DNA from: Betaproteobacteria bacterium | GTDB taxonomy: Bacteria; Pseudomonadota; Gammaproteobacteria; Burkholderiales; SG8-41 | Direction of reading: 5' to 3' | NCBI GenBank assembly: GCA_028292435.1 | Contig: JAQGMI010000072.1 | Location: 103,720 to 167,719, forward strand | Length of the DNA: 64,000 bases | Shown: piece after piece, positions 50,386 to 62,087 of the stretch | Layout: each line of letters begins with the position of its first letter | How positions within the stretch are numbered: position 1 is the stretch's first letter | The notes under the pieces: generated by a model | What the model was told of the DNA's origin: nothing | Databases searched by the model: none | The model's input: only the letters and a program-made list of their open reading frames with translations | Program-made: the position numbers and the translations under genes

Positions 50386-51237
50386 ATGATGAGCGCGATT
50401 TCTCCCCAAAATAAAATCTATCACCGTCGCCGCCGTGTGAACGCCGTGATGCTGTGTATTTCCGGTCTTACGATGATATTCGGCCTGTTTTGGCTCGCCT
50501 GGATTCTGATTACGCTGCTGGGTGAAGGTTTCAGTGCGTTGACGTTGTCAATGTTTACGCAAATGACGCCGCCGCCCGGCAGCGCAGGCGGACTTCTGAA
50601 CGCGATCGTCGGCAGCATCCTGATGGCGACGATGGCGACGTTAATCGGCACGCCGATCGGTATACTCGCCGGTACTTACCTGGCCGAATTCGGACGGCGC
50701 GGCTGGCTTGCGCCGGCAACGCGTTTCATCAACGACATTCTTCTTTCAGCGCCGTCGATCGTAATCGGTCTCTTCATTTATTCTGTCTACGTCGCGAAGG
50801 TCAGGCATTTTGCGGGCTGGGGCGGCGCCTTCGCACTCGCGCTGATCGTGATTCCGGTCGTCGTGCGCACCACCGACGACATGCTGAAGCTCGTGCCCGA
50901 CAGCCTGCGCGAAGCGGCGGTCGCGCTCGGTGCGCCGGCGTGGAAGATGATCGTGTTTGTGTCGTATCGCGCGGCGAAGGCCGGCATCGTCACCGGCATT
51001 TTGCTCGCGGTCGCGCGCATCAGCGGCGAAACGGCGCCGCTGTTGTTCACCGCGTTGAACAATCAGTTCTGGTCGCTCAACATGAACGAGCCGATGGCCA
51101 ACCTGCCGACGGTAATTTTTCAGTTCGCGATGAGTCCTTATCCCGACTGGCACCGGCTCGCGTGGGGCGGTGCAATCCTGATTACGCTCGGCGTGCTCGG
51201 ACTCAATATCCTGGCGCGCACGCTCTTTCGACGTTGA
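50386..51237 (+). CDS. pstA: Phosphate ABC transporter permease PstA
   Basis: Second membrane subunit, 283 residues and six segments. The EAA loop is [20 protein letters not shown] and [20 protein letters not shown] is diagnostic. It follows pstC by six bases. The start may be the second Met (MSAISPQ), one codon later. Confidence 0.95.
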   Translation: MMSAISPQNKIYHRRRRVNAVMLCISGLTMIFGLFWLAWILITLLGEGFSALTLSMFTQMTPPPGSAGGLLNAIVGSILMATMATLIGTPIGILAGTYLAEFGRRGWLAPATRFINDILLSAPSIVIGLFIYSVYVAKVRHFAGWGGAFALALIVIPVVVRTTDDMLKLVPDSLREAAVALGAPAWKMIVFVSYRAAKAGIVTGILLAVARISGETAPLLFTALNNQFWSLNMNEPMANLPTVIFQFAMSPYPDWHRLAWGGAILITLGVLGLNILARTLFRR

Positions 51238-51255
51238 TTGCAACCGGACTAAATC

Positions 51256-52032
51256 ATGAATGATGAGCTGCAATTCGCGAATCCAAAGCTGAAGGTCAAC
51301 GACCTCAATTTTTACTATGGCAAGTATCAGGCGATCAAGCAGGTCTCGCTCGATATTCCGGCCAACAAGGTCACCGCTTTCATCGGCCCTTCGGGCTGCG
51401 GCAAGTCAACCTTGCTGCGCACCTTCAACCGATTGTATGAGCTGTATCCGGGCCAGCGCGCCGAGGGCGAGATCAGGCTCGACGGTAAGAACATTCTCGA
51501 TAAATCGCACGACATCACGCTGTTGCGCGCCAAGGTCGGCATGGTGTTTCAGAAGCCGACGCCATTTCCGATGTCGATTTACGACAACATCTCATTCGGC
51601 GTGCGGCTGTATGAGAATCTCAGCCGCGGCGAAATGGACGAGCGCATCGAGTGGGCGCTGACCAAGGCTGCGTTGTGGAAAGAAGTGAAAGACAAGCTGA
51701 ACCAGAGCGGCACCAGCTTGTCGGGCGGCCAGCAGCAGCGCCTGTGCATTGCGCGCGGCATCGCCATCAAACCCGAAGTGCTGCTGCTCGACGAGCCGTG
51801 CTCGGCGCTCGACCCGATTTCCACCTCGCGCATCGAGGAACTGGTCGATGAATTGAAAGCTGATTACACGGTCGTCATCGTGACTCACAATATGCAGCAG
51901 GCGGCGCGCGTGTCGGATTACACTGCCTATATGTACCTGGGCGAACTGATTGAATACGGCGCCACCGACAAGCTGTTCATCAAACCCCGGCGCAAGGAAA
52001 CTGAAGATTACATTACCGGACGGTTCGGCTGA
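51256..52032 (+). CDS. pstB: Phosphate ABC transporter ATPase PstB
   Basis: ATP-binding subunit of 258 residues. Walker A is [12 protein letters not shown], the signature motif is [14 protein letters not shown] and Walker B is [12 protein letters not shown]. The [10 protein letters not shown] end block is PstB-specific. It powers phosphate uptake and, with PhoU, tells PhoR about phosphate status. Confidence 0.97.
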   Translation: MNDELQFANPKLKVNDLNFYYGKYQAIKQVSLDIPANKVTAFIGPSGCGKSTLLRTFNRLYELYPGQRAEGEIRLDGKNILDKSHDITLLRAKVGMVFQKPTPFPMSIYDNISFGVRLYENLSRGEMDERIEWALTKAALWKEVKDKLNQSGTSLSGGQQQRLCIARGIAIKPEVLLLDEPCSALDPISTSRIEELVDELKADYTVVIVTHNMQQAARVSDYTAYMYLGELIEYGATDKLFIKPRRKETEDYITGRFG

Positions 52033-52053
52033 ACCGCCCCCTGGAGCCATCTC

Positions 52054-52755
52054 ATGACCGATCATTCCTCCAAGCAATACGATATCGAACTCGAAGCCCT
52101 GCGCTCGCGCGTGCTGGAAATGGGCGGCCTCGTCGAGTCGCAGATTCTGACAGCGATCGACGGGCTTACCTCGGGCGACCTGCATGCGCTCGATCGCGTG
52201 GTAATGGAAGACCATCGCGTCAATGCGCTCGAAGTCAGTATCGACACCGATTGCAGCCAGCTGATTGCACGCCGCCAGCCGGCTGCCGGCGACCTGCGGC
52301 TCGTGCTTGCCGTGATCAAGATCGTGACCGATCTCGAGCGCATCGGTGACGAAGCGGCCAAGATCGCGCGCATGGGCAAGCAAAGTTACAGCCGGGCGCG
52401 CATGCCGAGCACGCCCGTGGCCGCAGTGAAGCACGTCGGCGACATTGCGATCGGTATGCTGCGCAAAGCGCTCGATGCGCTCGCGCGGCTCGACCCGGTG
52501 GCGGCCGCCTCAATCGTGCGCGAAGACATTGCGATCGACGAAGAGTTTCGCGGCATCGTGCGCCAGTTGATCACGTTCATGATGGAAGACCCGCGCACGA
52601 TTTCGCAGTCACTCGAGATTTTGTGGATCGCCAAAGCGATCGAGCGCATCGGCGATCATTCGAAGAACATGGCCGAGCAGGTGATCTACATCGTGAAGGG
52701 CACCGACGTTCGGCATACCTCGGTGGAAGAACTCGAGCGCGAGGCGCTCGGCTGA
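52054..52755 (+). CDS. phoU: Phosphate signalling regulator PhoU
   Basis: A 233-residue all-helical protein made of two PhoU repeats, each with acidic metal-binding phrases (DLERIGDEAAKIA and KAIERIGDHSKNMAE). It passes the Pst transporter state to PhoR and keeps the regulon off when phosphate is plentiful. It lies between pstB and phoB. Confidence 0.95.
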   Translation: MTDHSSKQYDIELEALRSRVLEMGGLVESQILTAIDGLTSGDLHALDRVVMEDHRVNALEVSIDTDCSQLIARRQPAAGDLRLVLAVIKIVTDLERIGDEAAKIARMGKQSYSRARMPSTPVAAVKHVGDIAIGMLRKALDALARLDPVAAASIVREDIAIDEEFRGIVRQLITFMMEDPRTISQSLEILWIAKAIERIGDHSKNMAEQVIYIVKGTDVRHTSVEELEREALG

Positions 52756-52759
52756 TCGA

Positions 52760-53443
52760 ATGAGCAGCGACATACTCGTAGTCGAAGACGAACCCGCGAT
52801 CCAGGAATTGATCGCGGTCAATCTCGAACACGCCGGGCATCGCGTCCAGCGCGCGCACACGGCGGCGGAGGCCGATGCGCTGATCCGCGAAGTTCGCCCC
52901 GACCTAATAGTGCTGGACTGGATGCTGCCCGACGTCCCCGGTACGGTCCTCGCTCGCAAGTTGAGGGCCGATGCGCGCAATAAGGACATTCCGATCATCA
53001 TGCTGACCGCGCGCGCGCAGGAGCAGGACAAAATCGAAGGCCTCGATGCCGGCGCCGACGATTACATCACCAAGCCGTTTTCGCCTAAGGAATTGATGGC
53101 GCGCATCAAGGCGGTGTTGCGCCGGCGTGCGCCGCAGCTCACGGACGACCTGATCAAGATCAATGGTCTTGAGCTCGATCCGGCGGCGCATCGCGTGAGC
53201 GGAGCTGGTACACCGTTGCATTTGGGCCCGACCGAATTCAAGCTGCTGCATTTTTTCATGACTCACCCTGAACGCGTTTACAGCCGCATGCAGCTCCTCG
53301 ACCAGGTGTGGGGTGACCACGTGTTCGTCGAAGAGCGTACCGTCGACGTCCATATCCGGCGGCTGCGGCAATCGCTCGAGCCCAGCGGCCATGATTGCCT
53401 GATCGAGACCGTGCGCGGTGCGGGTTATCGGCTGCATCCCTGA
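52760..53443 (+). CDS. phoB: Phosphate response regulator PhoB
   Basis: OmpR-type response regulator of 227 residues. The receiver domain has acidic residues in VVEDEP, the phosphorylated Asp53 in VLDWMLPD and Lys in YITKPFSP. The winged-helix domain begins near residue 135 and ends RGAGYRL. It would bind the Pho boxes described at 48174 and 58770. Confidence 0.96.
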   Translation: MSSDILVVEDEPAIQELIAVNLEHAGHRVQRAHTAAEADALIREVRPDLIVLDWMLPDVPGTVLARKLRADARNKDIPIIMLTARAQEQDKIEGLDAGADDYITKPFSPKELMARIKAVLRRRAPQLTDDLIKINGLELDPAAHRVSGAGTPLHLGPTEFKLLHFFMTHPERVYSRMQLLDQVWGDHVFVEERTVDVHIRRLRQSLEPSGHDCLIETVRGAGYRLHP

Positions 53444-53495
53444 GTGCGCCGGGCGACATGCGATAATCGTCGCGTCCAATCCTTAAGCAACACCT

Positions 53496-54887
53496 GTGGA
53501 TAGACTGCTGCCGCGAACCGTAGTGATTGTTGCGACGCTTGCAATCGCTGGATGGATCGTCCATCTCGCTTTCGGCGAGACCGCCGGCTGGGCCGCTTTT
53601 TCCGGCGGCGTCGTGCTGCTCCTGCTTCACCACATTCAGCACGCGCAGCGGCTCGCGCGCTGGCTCAAATCGCCGGTTCCCGGCAAAGTGCCGGTCGGCA
53701 GCGGCGCCTGGGACTATATCTTTTCGCTGCTCTACCGGTTCGAGCGGCTGGAGTCGCGTCAGCAGCAGCAGCTCGCCAAGACCCTGGTGCGATTCAGGCA
53801 GGCGGCGCGCGCGCATCCCGACGGTGTAGTCATACTGAATGCCGACAACCGGATCGAATGGTGCAACGATACCGCCGAAGCGCATTTCGACCTGAACGCG
53901 GAAACCGATGCCGGCCAGCCGGTTGTCAACCTGATGCGCCAGCCGGAGTTCGTCGCCTACGTTGAATCCGGCGTTTACGATCATCCGCTTGAATTGCACT
54001 CGTTCCGCGTCGGCGGCGCGATTTTTTCGATACAAATCATCGCGTACGGCGACGACCAGAAACTGCTGCTGTCGCGCGACATCACGCGGCTCGACAAACT
54101 TGAAACCATGCGCCGCGATTTTGTCGCCAACGTGTCGCACGAGCTGCGCACGCCGCTCACGGTACTGTCCGGATTTCTCGAGACGCTGAAAGAGCTGCAG
54201 CTCGATCCGCAGCGTTCGCGCGATTACATAAATCTGATGAGCGAACAGGGCAAGCGCATGGAGCGCATCGTCGATGATTTGCTGACCTTGTCCACGCTCG
54301 AGTCCTCGCCGAGTCCGCCGCTCGACGAGCGCGTGCCGGTCATGCCGCTGCTCGAACGCCTGCGCGTCGATGCGCTCGCGTTGAGCGGCGGCAAGCACCG
54401 CATCGTGGTCGACGCCGAGCCGGGCTTCGATCTGCTCGGCGCCGAAACTGAAATTGCCAGCGCGTTCGGCAATCTCGTGACCAATGCCGTGCGTTACACG
54501 CCGGACGGCGGCGAGGTGCGCATCCGATGGCGCGCCACCGCGCACGAAGCTGAATTTGCGGTCATTGATTCGGGCATCGGCATTGCGTCCGAACATATCG
54601 CCCGGCTCACGGAGCGCTTCTATCGCGTCGATCGCAGCCGTTCGCGCGCCACCGGCGGCACAGGGCTTGGCCTTGCGATCGTCAAGCACGTGTTAAACCG
54701 GCATCAAGCCGCGCTCGACATCAGGAGCGAGCTTGACAAGGGAAGTTGTTTCGCCGCGCGTTTTTCCGCGCGCCGCGTGGTTGCGGCGATTGCAGCGGCT
54801 GCGACTACGGTCGCGGACGGCCGCATGGGATCGCCGCATGCCGTGGCTCGCCCCGGTGCAAGCCAGGACTTAGGCAGCCGGTCGTAA
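53496..54887 (+). CDS. phoR: Phosphate sensor histidine kinase PhoR
   Basis: Membrane kinase of 463 residues: two N-terminal membrane segments (about 8-45), a PAS domain (about 100-195), the phosphorylated His215 in [11 protein letters not shown] and an ATPase domain with the G box [13 protein letters not shown]. It starts at GTG 53496. After the usual end of the catalytic domain it has an extra Ala-rich tail of about 45 residues, whose coding end overlaps the 3' end of phnW by 18 bases in opposite orientation. Confidence 0.94.
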   Translation: MDRLLPRTVVIVATLAIAGWIVHLAFGETAGWAAFSGGVVLLLLHHIQHAQRLARWLKSPVPGKVPVGSGAWDYIFSLLYRFERLESRQQQQLAKTLVRFRQAARAHPDGVVILNADNRIEWCNDTAEAHFDLNAETDAGQPVVNLMRQPEFVAYVESGVYDHPLELHSFRVGGAIFSIQIIAYGDDQKLLLSRDITRLDKLETMRRDFVANVSHELRTPLTVLSGFLETLKELQLDPQRSRDYINLMSEQGKRMERIVDDLLTLSTLESSPSPPLDERVPVMPLLERLRVDALALSGGKHRIVVDAEPGFDLLGAETEIASAFGNLVTNAVRYTPDGGEVRIRWRATAHEAEFAVIDSGIGIASEHIARLTERFYRVDRSRSRATGGTGLGLAIVKHVLNRHQAALDIRSELDKGSCFAARFSARRVVAAIAAAATTVADGRMGSPHAVARPGASQDLGSRS

Positions 54888-56000
54888 GCGCCCGATTCGC
54901 ATTTCTGCCGCTGTGTCTGCGATCGCGCCGATACAGCCGATGCGAAACGTTTCGACTTGCATGAGTTTCCCCGGATAGAGCGTGAAGCCGCGCGCGCGTA
55001 CCCGTTCGTAAAACTCGTTGAAGTTGTAGTTGATATCCGCCGGCGCATGCCAGGTGGTGATGATCGGTGCCTGGAACGGCCTCGGCAGAAATGAGACGAA
55101 ACCCAGCTTCTCCATGCCATCGATCAGGATGGCGCAATTGCTGCGATAACGGGCGCTGCGGCCGGCAACGCCGCCCTCCGTATGAAATTGCTCGATGGCT
55201 TTAGCCAGCGCCGCGACCACGGTTGTTGGCGGCGTAAAGCGCCATTGGTCTGAGCGTTCGTAAGCGGCCCACTGGTCGTAGAGGTCGAGCGCGAGCGAAT
55301 GACAATTGTTCCTGCATTGCTCGAGTGCCGCCCTGCGCATGATCGCGAAGCCCATGCCAGGCACGCCTTCAAGGCATTTACCCGAAGCGGCGATCACGGC
55401 GTCGAAGCGCGTCTTGCGCGCATCAATGGCAAGCGCTCCAAACGAACTCATAGCGTCGACGATGAGCCCGCGTTGATGGCGCGCGACTATTGCCGCGATT
55501 TCTTCGAGCGGATTCAAGATGCCGGTGCTTGTTTCGCAATGCACGATGATCACGTGAGTGAGCGAGATGTCTGCGGCCAGCGCTTCTTCGACAAGCGCCG
55601 GGGTGATGGGCTGATCTTCGGGCGTCTCCAGCACTGTGCGCCGCCGGCCGATAACGTCGCAGATCGTCGCAATGCGCCTGCCGTATTCGCCGTTGATGCA
55701 AACCAGCGCGTGGCCGCTTTTCGGCAGCAGCGTTCCCACGGCTGCTTCCACGGCGAACGTCCCGCTGCCCTGCATCGGCACGCACACATGGGTGTCGCCG
55801 CCGTGAACGACGGCGTTGAGTCGAGCGATGATGTCCGCGGTCATGGCCATGAAGGCATGGTCGCGCGAACCGTAGTCGCGCAATTGCGCATCCTTAGTTT
55901 TGGCGCTCGTCGTCAATGGCCCAGGCGTCAGCAGGACCGTCTCGCGATTGCGGTAGGCGCGCTTACGCATGCCGGCGTGGTTTCTGACGGTAGTATTCAT
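54870..56000 (-). CDS. phnW: 2-Aminoethylphosphonate:pyruvate transaminase
   Basis: PLP-dependent class V aminotransferase of 376 residues that converts 2-aminoethylphosphonate and pyruvate to phosphonoacetaldehyde and alanine. Diagnostic phrases are [21 protein letters not shown], the PLP-Asp region [11 protein letters not shown] and the PLP-Lys in [15 protein letters not shown]. The start overlaps the phnE stop (ATGA), so it belongs to phnCDEW. It supplies the substrate for PhnY encoded across the divergent promoter. Confidence 0.94.
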   Translation of the reverse strand: MNTTVRNHAGMRKRAYRNRETVLLTPGPLTTSAKTKDAQLRDYGSRDHAFMAMTADIIARLNAVVHGGDTHVCVPMQGSGTFAVEAAVGTLLPKSGHALVCINGEYGRRIATICDVIGRRRTVLETPEDQPITPALVEEALAADISLTHVIIVHCETSTGILNPLEEIAAIVARHQRGLIVDAMSSFGALAIDARKTRFDAVIAASGKCLEGVPGMGFAIMRRAALEQCRNNCHSLALDLYDQWAAYERSDQWRFTPPTTVVAALAKAIEQFHTEGGVAGRSARYRSNCAILIDGMEKLGFVSFLPRPFQAPIITTWHAPADINYNFNEFYERVRARGFTLYPGKLMQVETFRIGCIGAIADTAAEMRIGRLRPAA

Positions 56001-56797
56001 ATCGTTGATGCGCGGATACGCGCCGACAGCACGTCGATCACCGAAACAAATACGATCAGAATCAGCAGTACCGCGCAGGTCTGCGCGTATTGAAAGCTGC
56101 GGATCACTTCATACAGCACGACACCGATGCCGCCGGCACCGACCATGCCGACGACGGATGCCGAGCGTACGTTCGATTCAAACCGGTACAGCGAAAACGA
56201 AATCCAGAGCGGCAATACCTGAGGTATGACGCCGTAGACGATTTCTTCGAGCGCATGCGCGCCGGTGCCGCGCACGCCTTCGACCGGTCGCGGGTCGATC
56301 GCTTCGACGGCTTCGGAATAAAGCTTGGCCAGGGTGCCGGTCGTGTGGATCCACAGCGCGAGTACACCTGCGAACGGGCCAAGACCGACGGCCACGATGA
56401 ACAGCATCGCGAAAACCATTTCGTTGATCGCGCGGCAGGCGTCCATCATGCGGCGCACCGGCTGGTAAACCCAGCGCGGCACGAGGTTCGACGACGAGAG
56501 CAGGCCGCAGGGAATTGCGCACAGAACGCCGAGCACCGTGCCCCAGACCGCGATGTGCAGCGTGATGAGCATCTCGCTCATGTAGATGCGCCAATCGTGG
56601 AAATCGGGCGGGAAAAAATCGCGTGCGAACGTTTGCATGTTACCCGCGTGCCGGATGAGATCACCAGGCCGCATTTCGGCGCCTTGCCATGACCATAGCA
56701 GAAGGGCCGCGAATGCGGCCCACATGAAGGCGCTGGTCAACGACCGCCTCATTGGCCGCCCGAAATCAGCGGCGGGCAATGCAGCGGCGAGCTTCAT
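55997..56797 (-). CDS. phnE: Phosphonate ABC transporter permease PhnE
   Basis: Inner-membrane permease of 266 residues with about six segments and the EAA loop [24 protein letters not shown]-like [14 protein letters not shown] near the end is typical of PhnE. The ATG at 56797 is the first that leaves a normal cytoplasmic start; upstream readings extend into phnD. It works with PhnD and PhnC. Confidence 0.92.
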   Translation of the reverse strand: MKLAAALPAADFGRPMRRSLTSAFMWAAFAALLLWSWQGAEMRPGDLIRHAGNMQTFARDFFPPDFHDWRIYMSEMLITLHIAVWGTVLGVLCAIPCGLLSSSNLVPRWVYQPVRRMMDACRAINEMVFAMLFIVAVGLGPFAGVLALWIHTTGTLAKLYSEAVEAIDPRPVEGVRGTGAHALEEIVYGVIPQVLPLWISFSLYRFESNVRSASVVGMVGAGGIGVVLYEVIRSFQYAQTCAVLLILIVFVSVIDVLSARIRASTI

Positions 56798-56816
56798 GGG
56801 TGTGCACTGAACCAAA

Positions 56817-57776
56817 TCAGCGGCGGGCCTGGCGGTCAAGCTCGAGCAGTTTGCCATCAATGTCAGCGAGCTTTTTCTGCTTTTCGTCGGTGTTCATTGC
56901 CATGTCGTTCTCGATCTTGACGCGGTCTTTGAAATACTCGAGCTGGCGGATCGGTATCAACTGGGCGTTGCTCGCTTCACGAAAACCGGTGTAGTTGTAG
57001 ATGTTTTTCAATACCGCCTTCTCAGCCGGATCGGTTTTGCCGTAACTCAGCACGAAATCCTTGATCTTAGCCTTGACCGCAGGGTCGAGGTCCTTGCGCC
57101 ACACGAGCGGGTCCGAAGGTATCAGCGGCGACTTCCAGATAACGCGCAGTTGCTGCAGCATTTCCGGCTTCGTCATCTCGAGCTTCTCCATCTCTTCCGT
57201 GTTGTTGGTCGCGACATCGAGTTGTTTGTTCAGCACCGCCTGGATGTTCGCGCCGTGGCTCGCACTGCGCACCGTCTTGAAGTGGGTCTTGGGGTCGATC
57301 TTGTTCAGCGCGAACACATAGTAGGCGGGCACGAGGAAACCAGACGTCGAATTCGGATCGCCATTGCCGAACGTATAGTTCTTGCCGTTTTTAATGATGT
57401 CGTCGAGCGACCGAATCGCGCTGTCCTTATGCACGATCAATACCGAGTAGTAACCGAGCGAGCCGCCCGAATACACGATTTGCGCGAAGATTTCGCTGTT
57501 GGCGCGATCGACCGCTTCCATTGCGGCCTTGTTGCCGTACCACGCGACCTGCACCTTATTGAAGCGCTGCGCTTCGATCACGCCCGCATAGTCGGGCGCA
57601 TAGAAGGACTTGATTTTGAGCCCGGTCTTTTTTTCCATGTCACGGAAAAACGGTTCCCAGCGTTCGCGCTGAGTCGATGCGGTATCCGTCGCGATGATGC
57701 CAAAGTTGACTTCCTGCGCCTGCGCCGTGCCGGCAATGCCCAGCGCACATGCAATAACGGCAAGCCATAATTTCAT
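56817..57776 (-). CDS. phnD: Phosphonate ABC transporter substrate-binding protein PhnD
   Basis: Periplasmic binding protein of 319 residues with a signal peptide (cleavage at GTAQAQEV). The ligand region contains [15 protein letters not shown] and [12 protein letters not shown], with [12 protein letters not shown] and [11 protein letters not shown], as in 2-aminoethylphosphonate-binding PhnD. AAGGGA stands six bases before the start. It lies between phnC and phnE. Confidence 0.94.
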   Translation of the reverse strand: MKLWLAVIACALGIAGTAQAQEVNFGIIATDTASTQRERWEPFFRDMEKKTGLKIKSFYAPDYAGVIEAQRFNKVQVAWYGNKAAMEAVDRANSEIFAQIVYSGGSLGYYSVLIVHKDSAIRSLDDIIKNGKNYTFGNGDPNSTSGFLVPAYYVFALNKIDPKTHFKTVRSASHGANIQAVLNKQLDVATNNTEEMEKLEMTKPEMLQQLRVIWKSPLIPSDPLVWRKDLDPAVKAKIKDFVLSYGKTDPAEKAVLKNIYNYTGFREASNAQLIPIRQLEYFKDRVKIENDMAMNTDEKQKKLADIDGKLLELDRQARR

Positions 57777-57819
57777 GCGGAATCCCTTGAGTTTGATAAG
57801 TAGGAAGGCAAATGACGAT

Positions 57820-58671
57820 TTACGCGGCAGCGTGCGCAACCATCGGACGGTGTTCGGTGAGCGGTCGGGCGGCGAGCTCAGGCACCGGCGCCAGCAGTTC
57901 TTCAGCTGCGCTTCCGTAAATCCGGCGCAAGGCAGCGGCATCGAGATTTCGCGAGGGACCGTCATAGACGACGCGGCCATGGTGCAACGCGACTGTGCGC
58001 AGACAATAGCGCAGCGCGACATCGATTTGATGCAGCGACACGAGAACCGTGAGGCCGCGATCGCGGTTCATTTGCGCAAGAATCTCCATCACCTTGCGCG
58101 AAGACTCCGGATCGAGGGACGCGATGGGTTCGTCGGCCAGAACGATGCGGGCCTTTTGCACCAGCGTGCGGGCGAGCGCGGCGCGCTGCTGCTGGCCGCC
58201 CGAGAGCTCGCTTGCGCGCTGATACGCCTGCTCGAGAATGCCCACTGCCGCAAGCTCCGTCAGTGCCGATTTGCGTTCGGCGGCACTAAACTGTGAAGGC
58301 AGCGAGCGCCATAGCGGCACGCGGTACAGCAAGCCGGTCAGAACATTGGTGAGCACGTTGAGGCGTCCCACCAGGTTGAACTGCTGAAACACAAACCCGA
58401 TTTCGGCGCGTAGCTGGCGGATATTGTGGGCGACTTGTCCGTCGCATTGCGCCACCCGCCCAAACAGTTCGATACGGCCGCTGTCGGCCGGCACAAAACC
58501 GGAAACGTGTCGCAATAATGTCGACTTGCCGGAGCCCGAGGCGCCGATCAAGGCGACCATCTCGCCGGGTTGAATGACGATGTTAATGTCTTGAAGCGCG
58601 AAGCGGCCGGGAATGAAACTCTTGTGCAAGCCAGTGATGCGCAGCGCCGGACGGGTGTCGATTGTTTTCAT
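57820..58671 (-). CDS. phnC: Phosphonate ABC transporter ATPase PhnC
   Basis: ATPase of 283 residues. Walker A is [16 protein letters not shown], the signature is [14 protein letters not shown] and Walker B is [13 protein letters not shown], followed by [12 protein letters not shown]. ATGs at 58671 and 58683 are both possible; the upstream Pho-box-like sequence favours 58671. It carries a C-terminal extension rich in Ala and Pro after the normal end. First gene of phnCDEW. Confidence 0.93.
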   Translation of the reverse strand: MKTIDTRPALRITGLHKSFIPGRFALQDINIVIQPGEMVALIGASGSGKSTLLRHVSGFVPADSGRIELFGRVAQCDGQVAHNIRQLRAEIGFVFQQFNLVGRLNVLTNVLTGLLYRVPLWRSLPSQFSAAERKSALTELAAVGILEQAYQRASELSGGQQQRAALARTLVQKARIVLADEPIASLDPESSRKVMEILAQMNRDRGLTVLVSLHQIDVALRYCLRTVALHHGRVVYDGPSRNLDAAALRRIYGSAAEELLAPVPELAARPLTEHRPMVAHAAA

Positions 58672-58696
58672 GGTCCGGCCCATGTTAAGGACTGCA

Positions 58697-58713
58697 CATG
58701 ACAGTTGTGTGAA
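58697..58713 (-). promoter_or_regulatory. Pho-box-like site for phnCDEW
   Basis: Read on the minus strand, ATTTCACACAA is followed by CTGTCAT at 11-base spacing: one perfect and one partial PhoB half-site. It lies just upstream of phnC. Confidence 0.5.
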
Positions 58714-58769
58714 ATCGCAATCGTTGTTACTGAGCGGGCGCTTGACGCGGACCTGCCTCACTCGCCGGC

Positions 58770-58788
58770 CCGTCATCAAGCTGTCATC
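58770..58788 (+). promoter_or_regulatory. Pho box for phnA-phnY-phnZ-adh
   Basis: CCGTCATCAAG followed by CTGTCATC gives two near-perfect CTGTCAT halves at 11-base spacing. GATAAA at 58796-58801 could serve as the -10. The phnA start is 24 bases from the box, so the leader would be very short. Confidence 0.75.
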
Positions 58789-58800
58789 TATGCGCGATAA

Positions 58801-60048
<1,248 letters not shown>

Positions 60049-60057
60049 GGACTGGAC

Positions 60058-61515
60058 ATGAGCGGCGCCGTGCAGCGTAAAACAGGCTGCGACATCAAAC
60101 ACGAGGGCATGCGCATCGGCGGCGAAACGATAAGGCGCGAGCGCGTGCTCGATGTGCTGAATCCCTATACACAAGAATTAATCGCGACCGTACCGAAGGC
60201 GACGGTCGAGGATGTGCGGCGCGCGTTCGACATCGCCCGCAATTACAAGCCGACGCTGTCGCGCTACGAACGGGCGAAGATTTTGAACCGCACGGCCGAG
60301 CTCATCCGCGAGCGCGCCGAGCAAATCTCCGATCTCATCACGGCTGAGTGCGGCATCTGCAAGAAGGATTCTCTATACGAAGTCGGCCGGGCCTGCGATG
60401 TCATGATTTTTTCCGCCAATCACGCGTTGATCGACGACGGTCAGGTTTTCTCATGCGACCTTACGCCGCATGGCAAGAAGCGGCGGGTTTACACTCAACG
60501 CGATCCGCTGCAGGGCGTGATCAGCGCTATCACGCCGTTCAATCATCCGCTGAACCAGGTCGCGCACAAGGTCGCGCCGTCAGTCGCCACGAATAACCGC
60601 ATGGTATTGAAGCCGACGGAGAAAACTCCATTGTCGGCGCTGGTGCTGGCGGACTTGTTGTATGGGGCAGGGCTGCCGCCTGAGATGTATCAGGTAGTGA
60701 CCGGCGATCCGCGCGAAATCGCCGATGAAATGCTGACGAACCCCGCTGCTGACCTGATTACCTTTACGGGCGGCGTGCCGGTCGGCAAATACATCGCCGC
60801 GACGGCGGGCTACAAGCGCATGGTGCTCGAACTGGGCGGAAACGATCCTTTGATCGTCATGGACGACGCGGATCTCGAGGAAGCGGCAACGCTCGCGGTG
60901 GCAGGCTCTTATAAAAATTCGGGTCAGCGTTGCACCGCAGTCAAACGCATGCTTGTGCATGAGAGCGTAGCGGACGACTTTGTCGAGCGGGTGGTTGCCA
61001 AGACGCGCGCGTGGACGTACGGCGATCCGATGGACCGCACGCTCGATATGGGTACGGTGATCGACGAACCGGCCGCTCGTTTGTTTGAAGAAAAGGTGAA
61101 TGACGCCGTCGCCCGCGGAGCGCGGCTGCGTTTCGGCAATATACGTCGCGGAGCGTTTTATTCACCGACCGTGCTCGACCGCGTCACGCCGGACATGCCG
61201 CTCGTGCGATTCGAAACGTTCGGCCCGGTGTCGCCGGTCATGCGCTTTCGCGACATTGACGATGCAATCCGGATCGCCAATTCGACGGCTTACGGCCTGT
61301 CGTCAGGCGTGTGCACGAACCGTCTGGACTACATCACACGTTTTGTTGCGGAACTCAACGTCGGCAGCGTAAACGTGCGTGAAGTCCCGGGCTATCGCAT
61401 CGAGCTCGCGCCTTTTGGCGGCATCAAGGATTCGGGCCTTGGTTACAAGGAAGGCGTGCAGGAGGCGATGAAAAGTTTCACTAACGTCAAAACCTACTCG
61501 CTGCCGTGGCACTGA
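60058..61515 (+). CDS. phnY: Phosphonoacetaldehyde dehydrogenase PhnY
   Basis: NAD-dependent aldehyde dehydrogenase of 485 residues that oxidises phosphonoacetaldehyde to phosphonoacetate. The catalytic Cys lies in [13 protein letters not shown] and the Glu in [26 protein letters not shown] and [13 protein letters not shown] are typical of the PhnY branch. Its neighbours phnA and phnW provide the next and previous steps. Confidence 0.93.
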   Translation: MSGAVQRKTGCDIKHEGMRIGGETIRRERVLDVLNPYTQELIATVPKATVEDVRRAFDIARNYKPTLSRYERAKILNRTAELIRERAEQISDLITAECGICKKDSLYEVGRACDVMIFSANHALIDDGQVFSCDLTPHGKKRRVYTQRDPLQGVISAITPFNHPLNQVAHKVAPSVATNNRMVLKPTEKTPLSALVLADLLYGAGLPPEMYQVVTGDPREIADEMLTNPAADLITFTGGVPVGKYIAATAGYKRMVLELGGNDPLIVMDDADLEEAATLAVAGSYKNSGQRCTAVKRMLVHESVADDFVERVVAKTRAWTYGDPMDRTLDMGTVIDEPAARLFEEKVNDAVARGARLRFGNIRRGAFYSPTVLDRVTPDMPLVRFETFGPVSPVMRFRDIDDAIRIANSTAYGLSSGVCTNRLDYITRFVAELNVGSVNVREVPGYRIELAPFGGIKDSGLGYKEGVQEAMKSFTNVKTYSLPWH

Positions 61516-61523
61516 CACTGCTC

Positions 61524-62066
61524 ATGATCACGTTTCCAGAAATACGGGCGCTATTCGACCTGAACGGCGATCGTCGATACGGCGGCGAACCTGTTTCGCA
61601 GCTCGAGCATGCGCTGCAATGCGCGCGACTCGCCGAAGAAGGCGGCGCGAGCGATGAATTGATAACGGCGTGTTTGCTGCACGATTTCGGGCATCTGTTC
61701 AATGAGCGCGGCACGACGCCGACCCTTCGCGGTGTCGACGATAAACATCAGTTTTACGCCGCGAGCGCGTTGAAAAACGTCTTTCCGGATGCGGTGCGCG
61801 TACCGATTTATCTGCATGTCGAAGCGAAGCGCTACTTGTGCGCAGTGACAGCAGGGTATCGCGATGATTTGTCGGCCGACTCCAGGCGCAGCCTCGAGTT
61901 GCAAGGCGGTCCGCTCAATGATGTCGACGCTGGCAAGTTCATCGAGCAGCTGCACGCGTCCGACGCAGTCAGGTTGCGCTTCTGGGATGATCACGCGAAG
62001 GTTGCCGGCGCACGCACGCCCGACCTCGATCACTATCTGGGAATTGCGCGGCGCTGCGCCGCTTGA
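61524..62066 (+). CDS. phnZ: PhnZ/TmpB-type HD-domain mixed-valent diiron oxygenase
   Basis: A 180-residue HD protein that resembles PhnZ, which cleaves the C-P bond of 2-amino-1-hydroxyethylphosphonate with O2. Recalled alignment with PhnZ shows all six Fe ligands conserved: His29, His53, Asp54, His75, His98 and Asp155. Tyr19 and Glu22 of the lid, His57 and Lys102 are also kept. QGGP and WDDHAK blocks match as well. The GTG at 61506 overlaps the phnY end; the ATG at 61524 is preferred. No PhnY*-type 2-oxoglutarate dioxygenase gene is in the window, so the substrate is uncertain. Confidence 0.85.
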   Translation: MITFPEIRALFDLNGDRRYGGEPVSQLEHALQCARLAEEGGASDELITACLLHDFGHLFNERGTTPTLRGVDDKHQFYAASALKNVFPDAVRVPIYLHVEAKRYLCAVTAGYRDDLSADSRRSLELQGGPLNDVDAGKFIEQLHASDAVRLRFWDDHAKVAGARTPDLDHYLGIARRCAA

Positions 62067-62087
62067 TCTTCACTCGAGGCTGCGGGC

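Noticed and set aside
53256..54689. A 477-codon open frame on the minus strand opposite phoR
   Set aside because: It is antisense to a complete kinase with all motifs, rich in His, Arg and Gln, and matches no fold I recognise. It reflects the high GC at codon position three.
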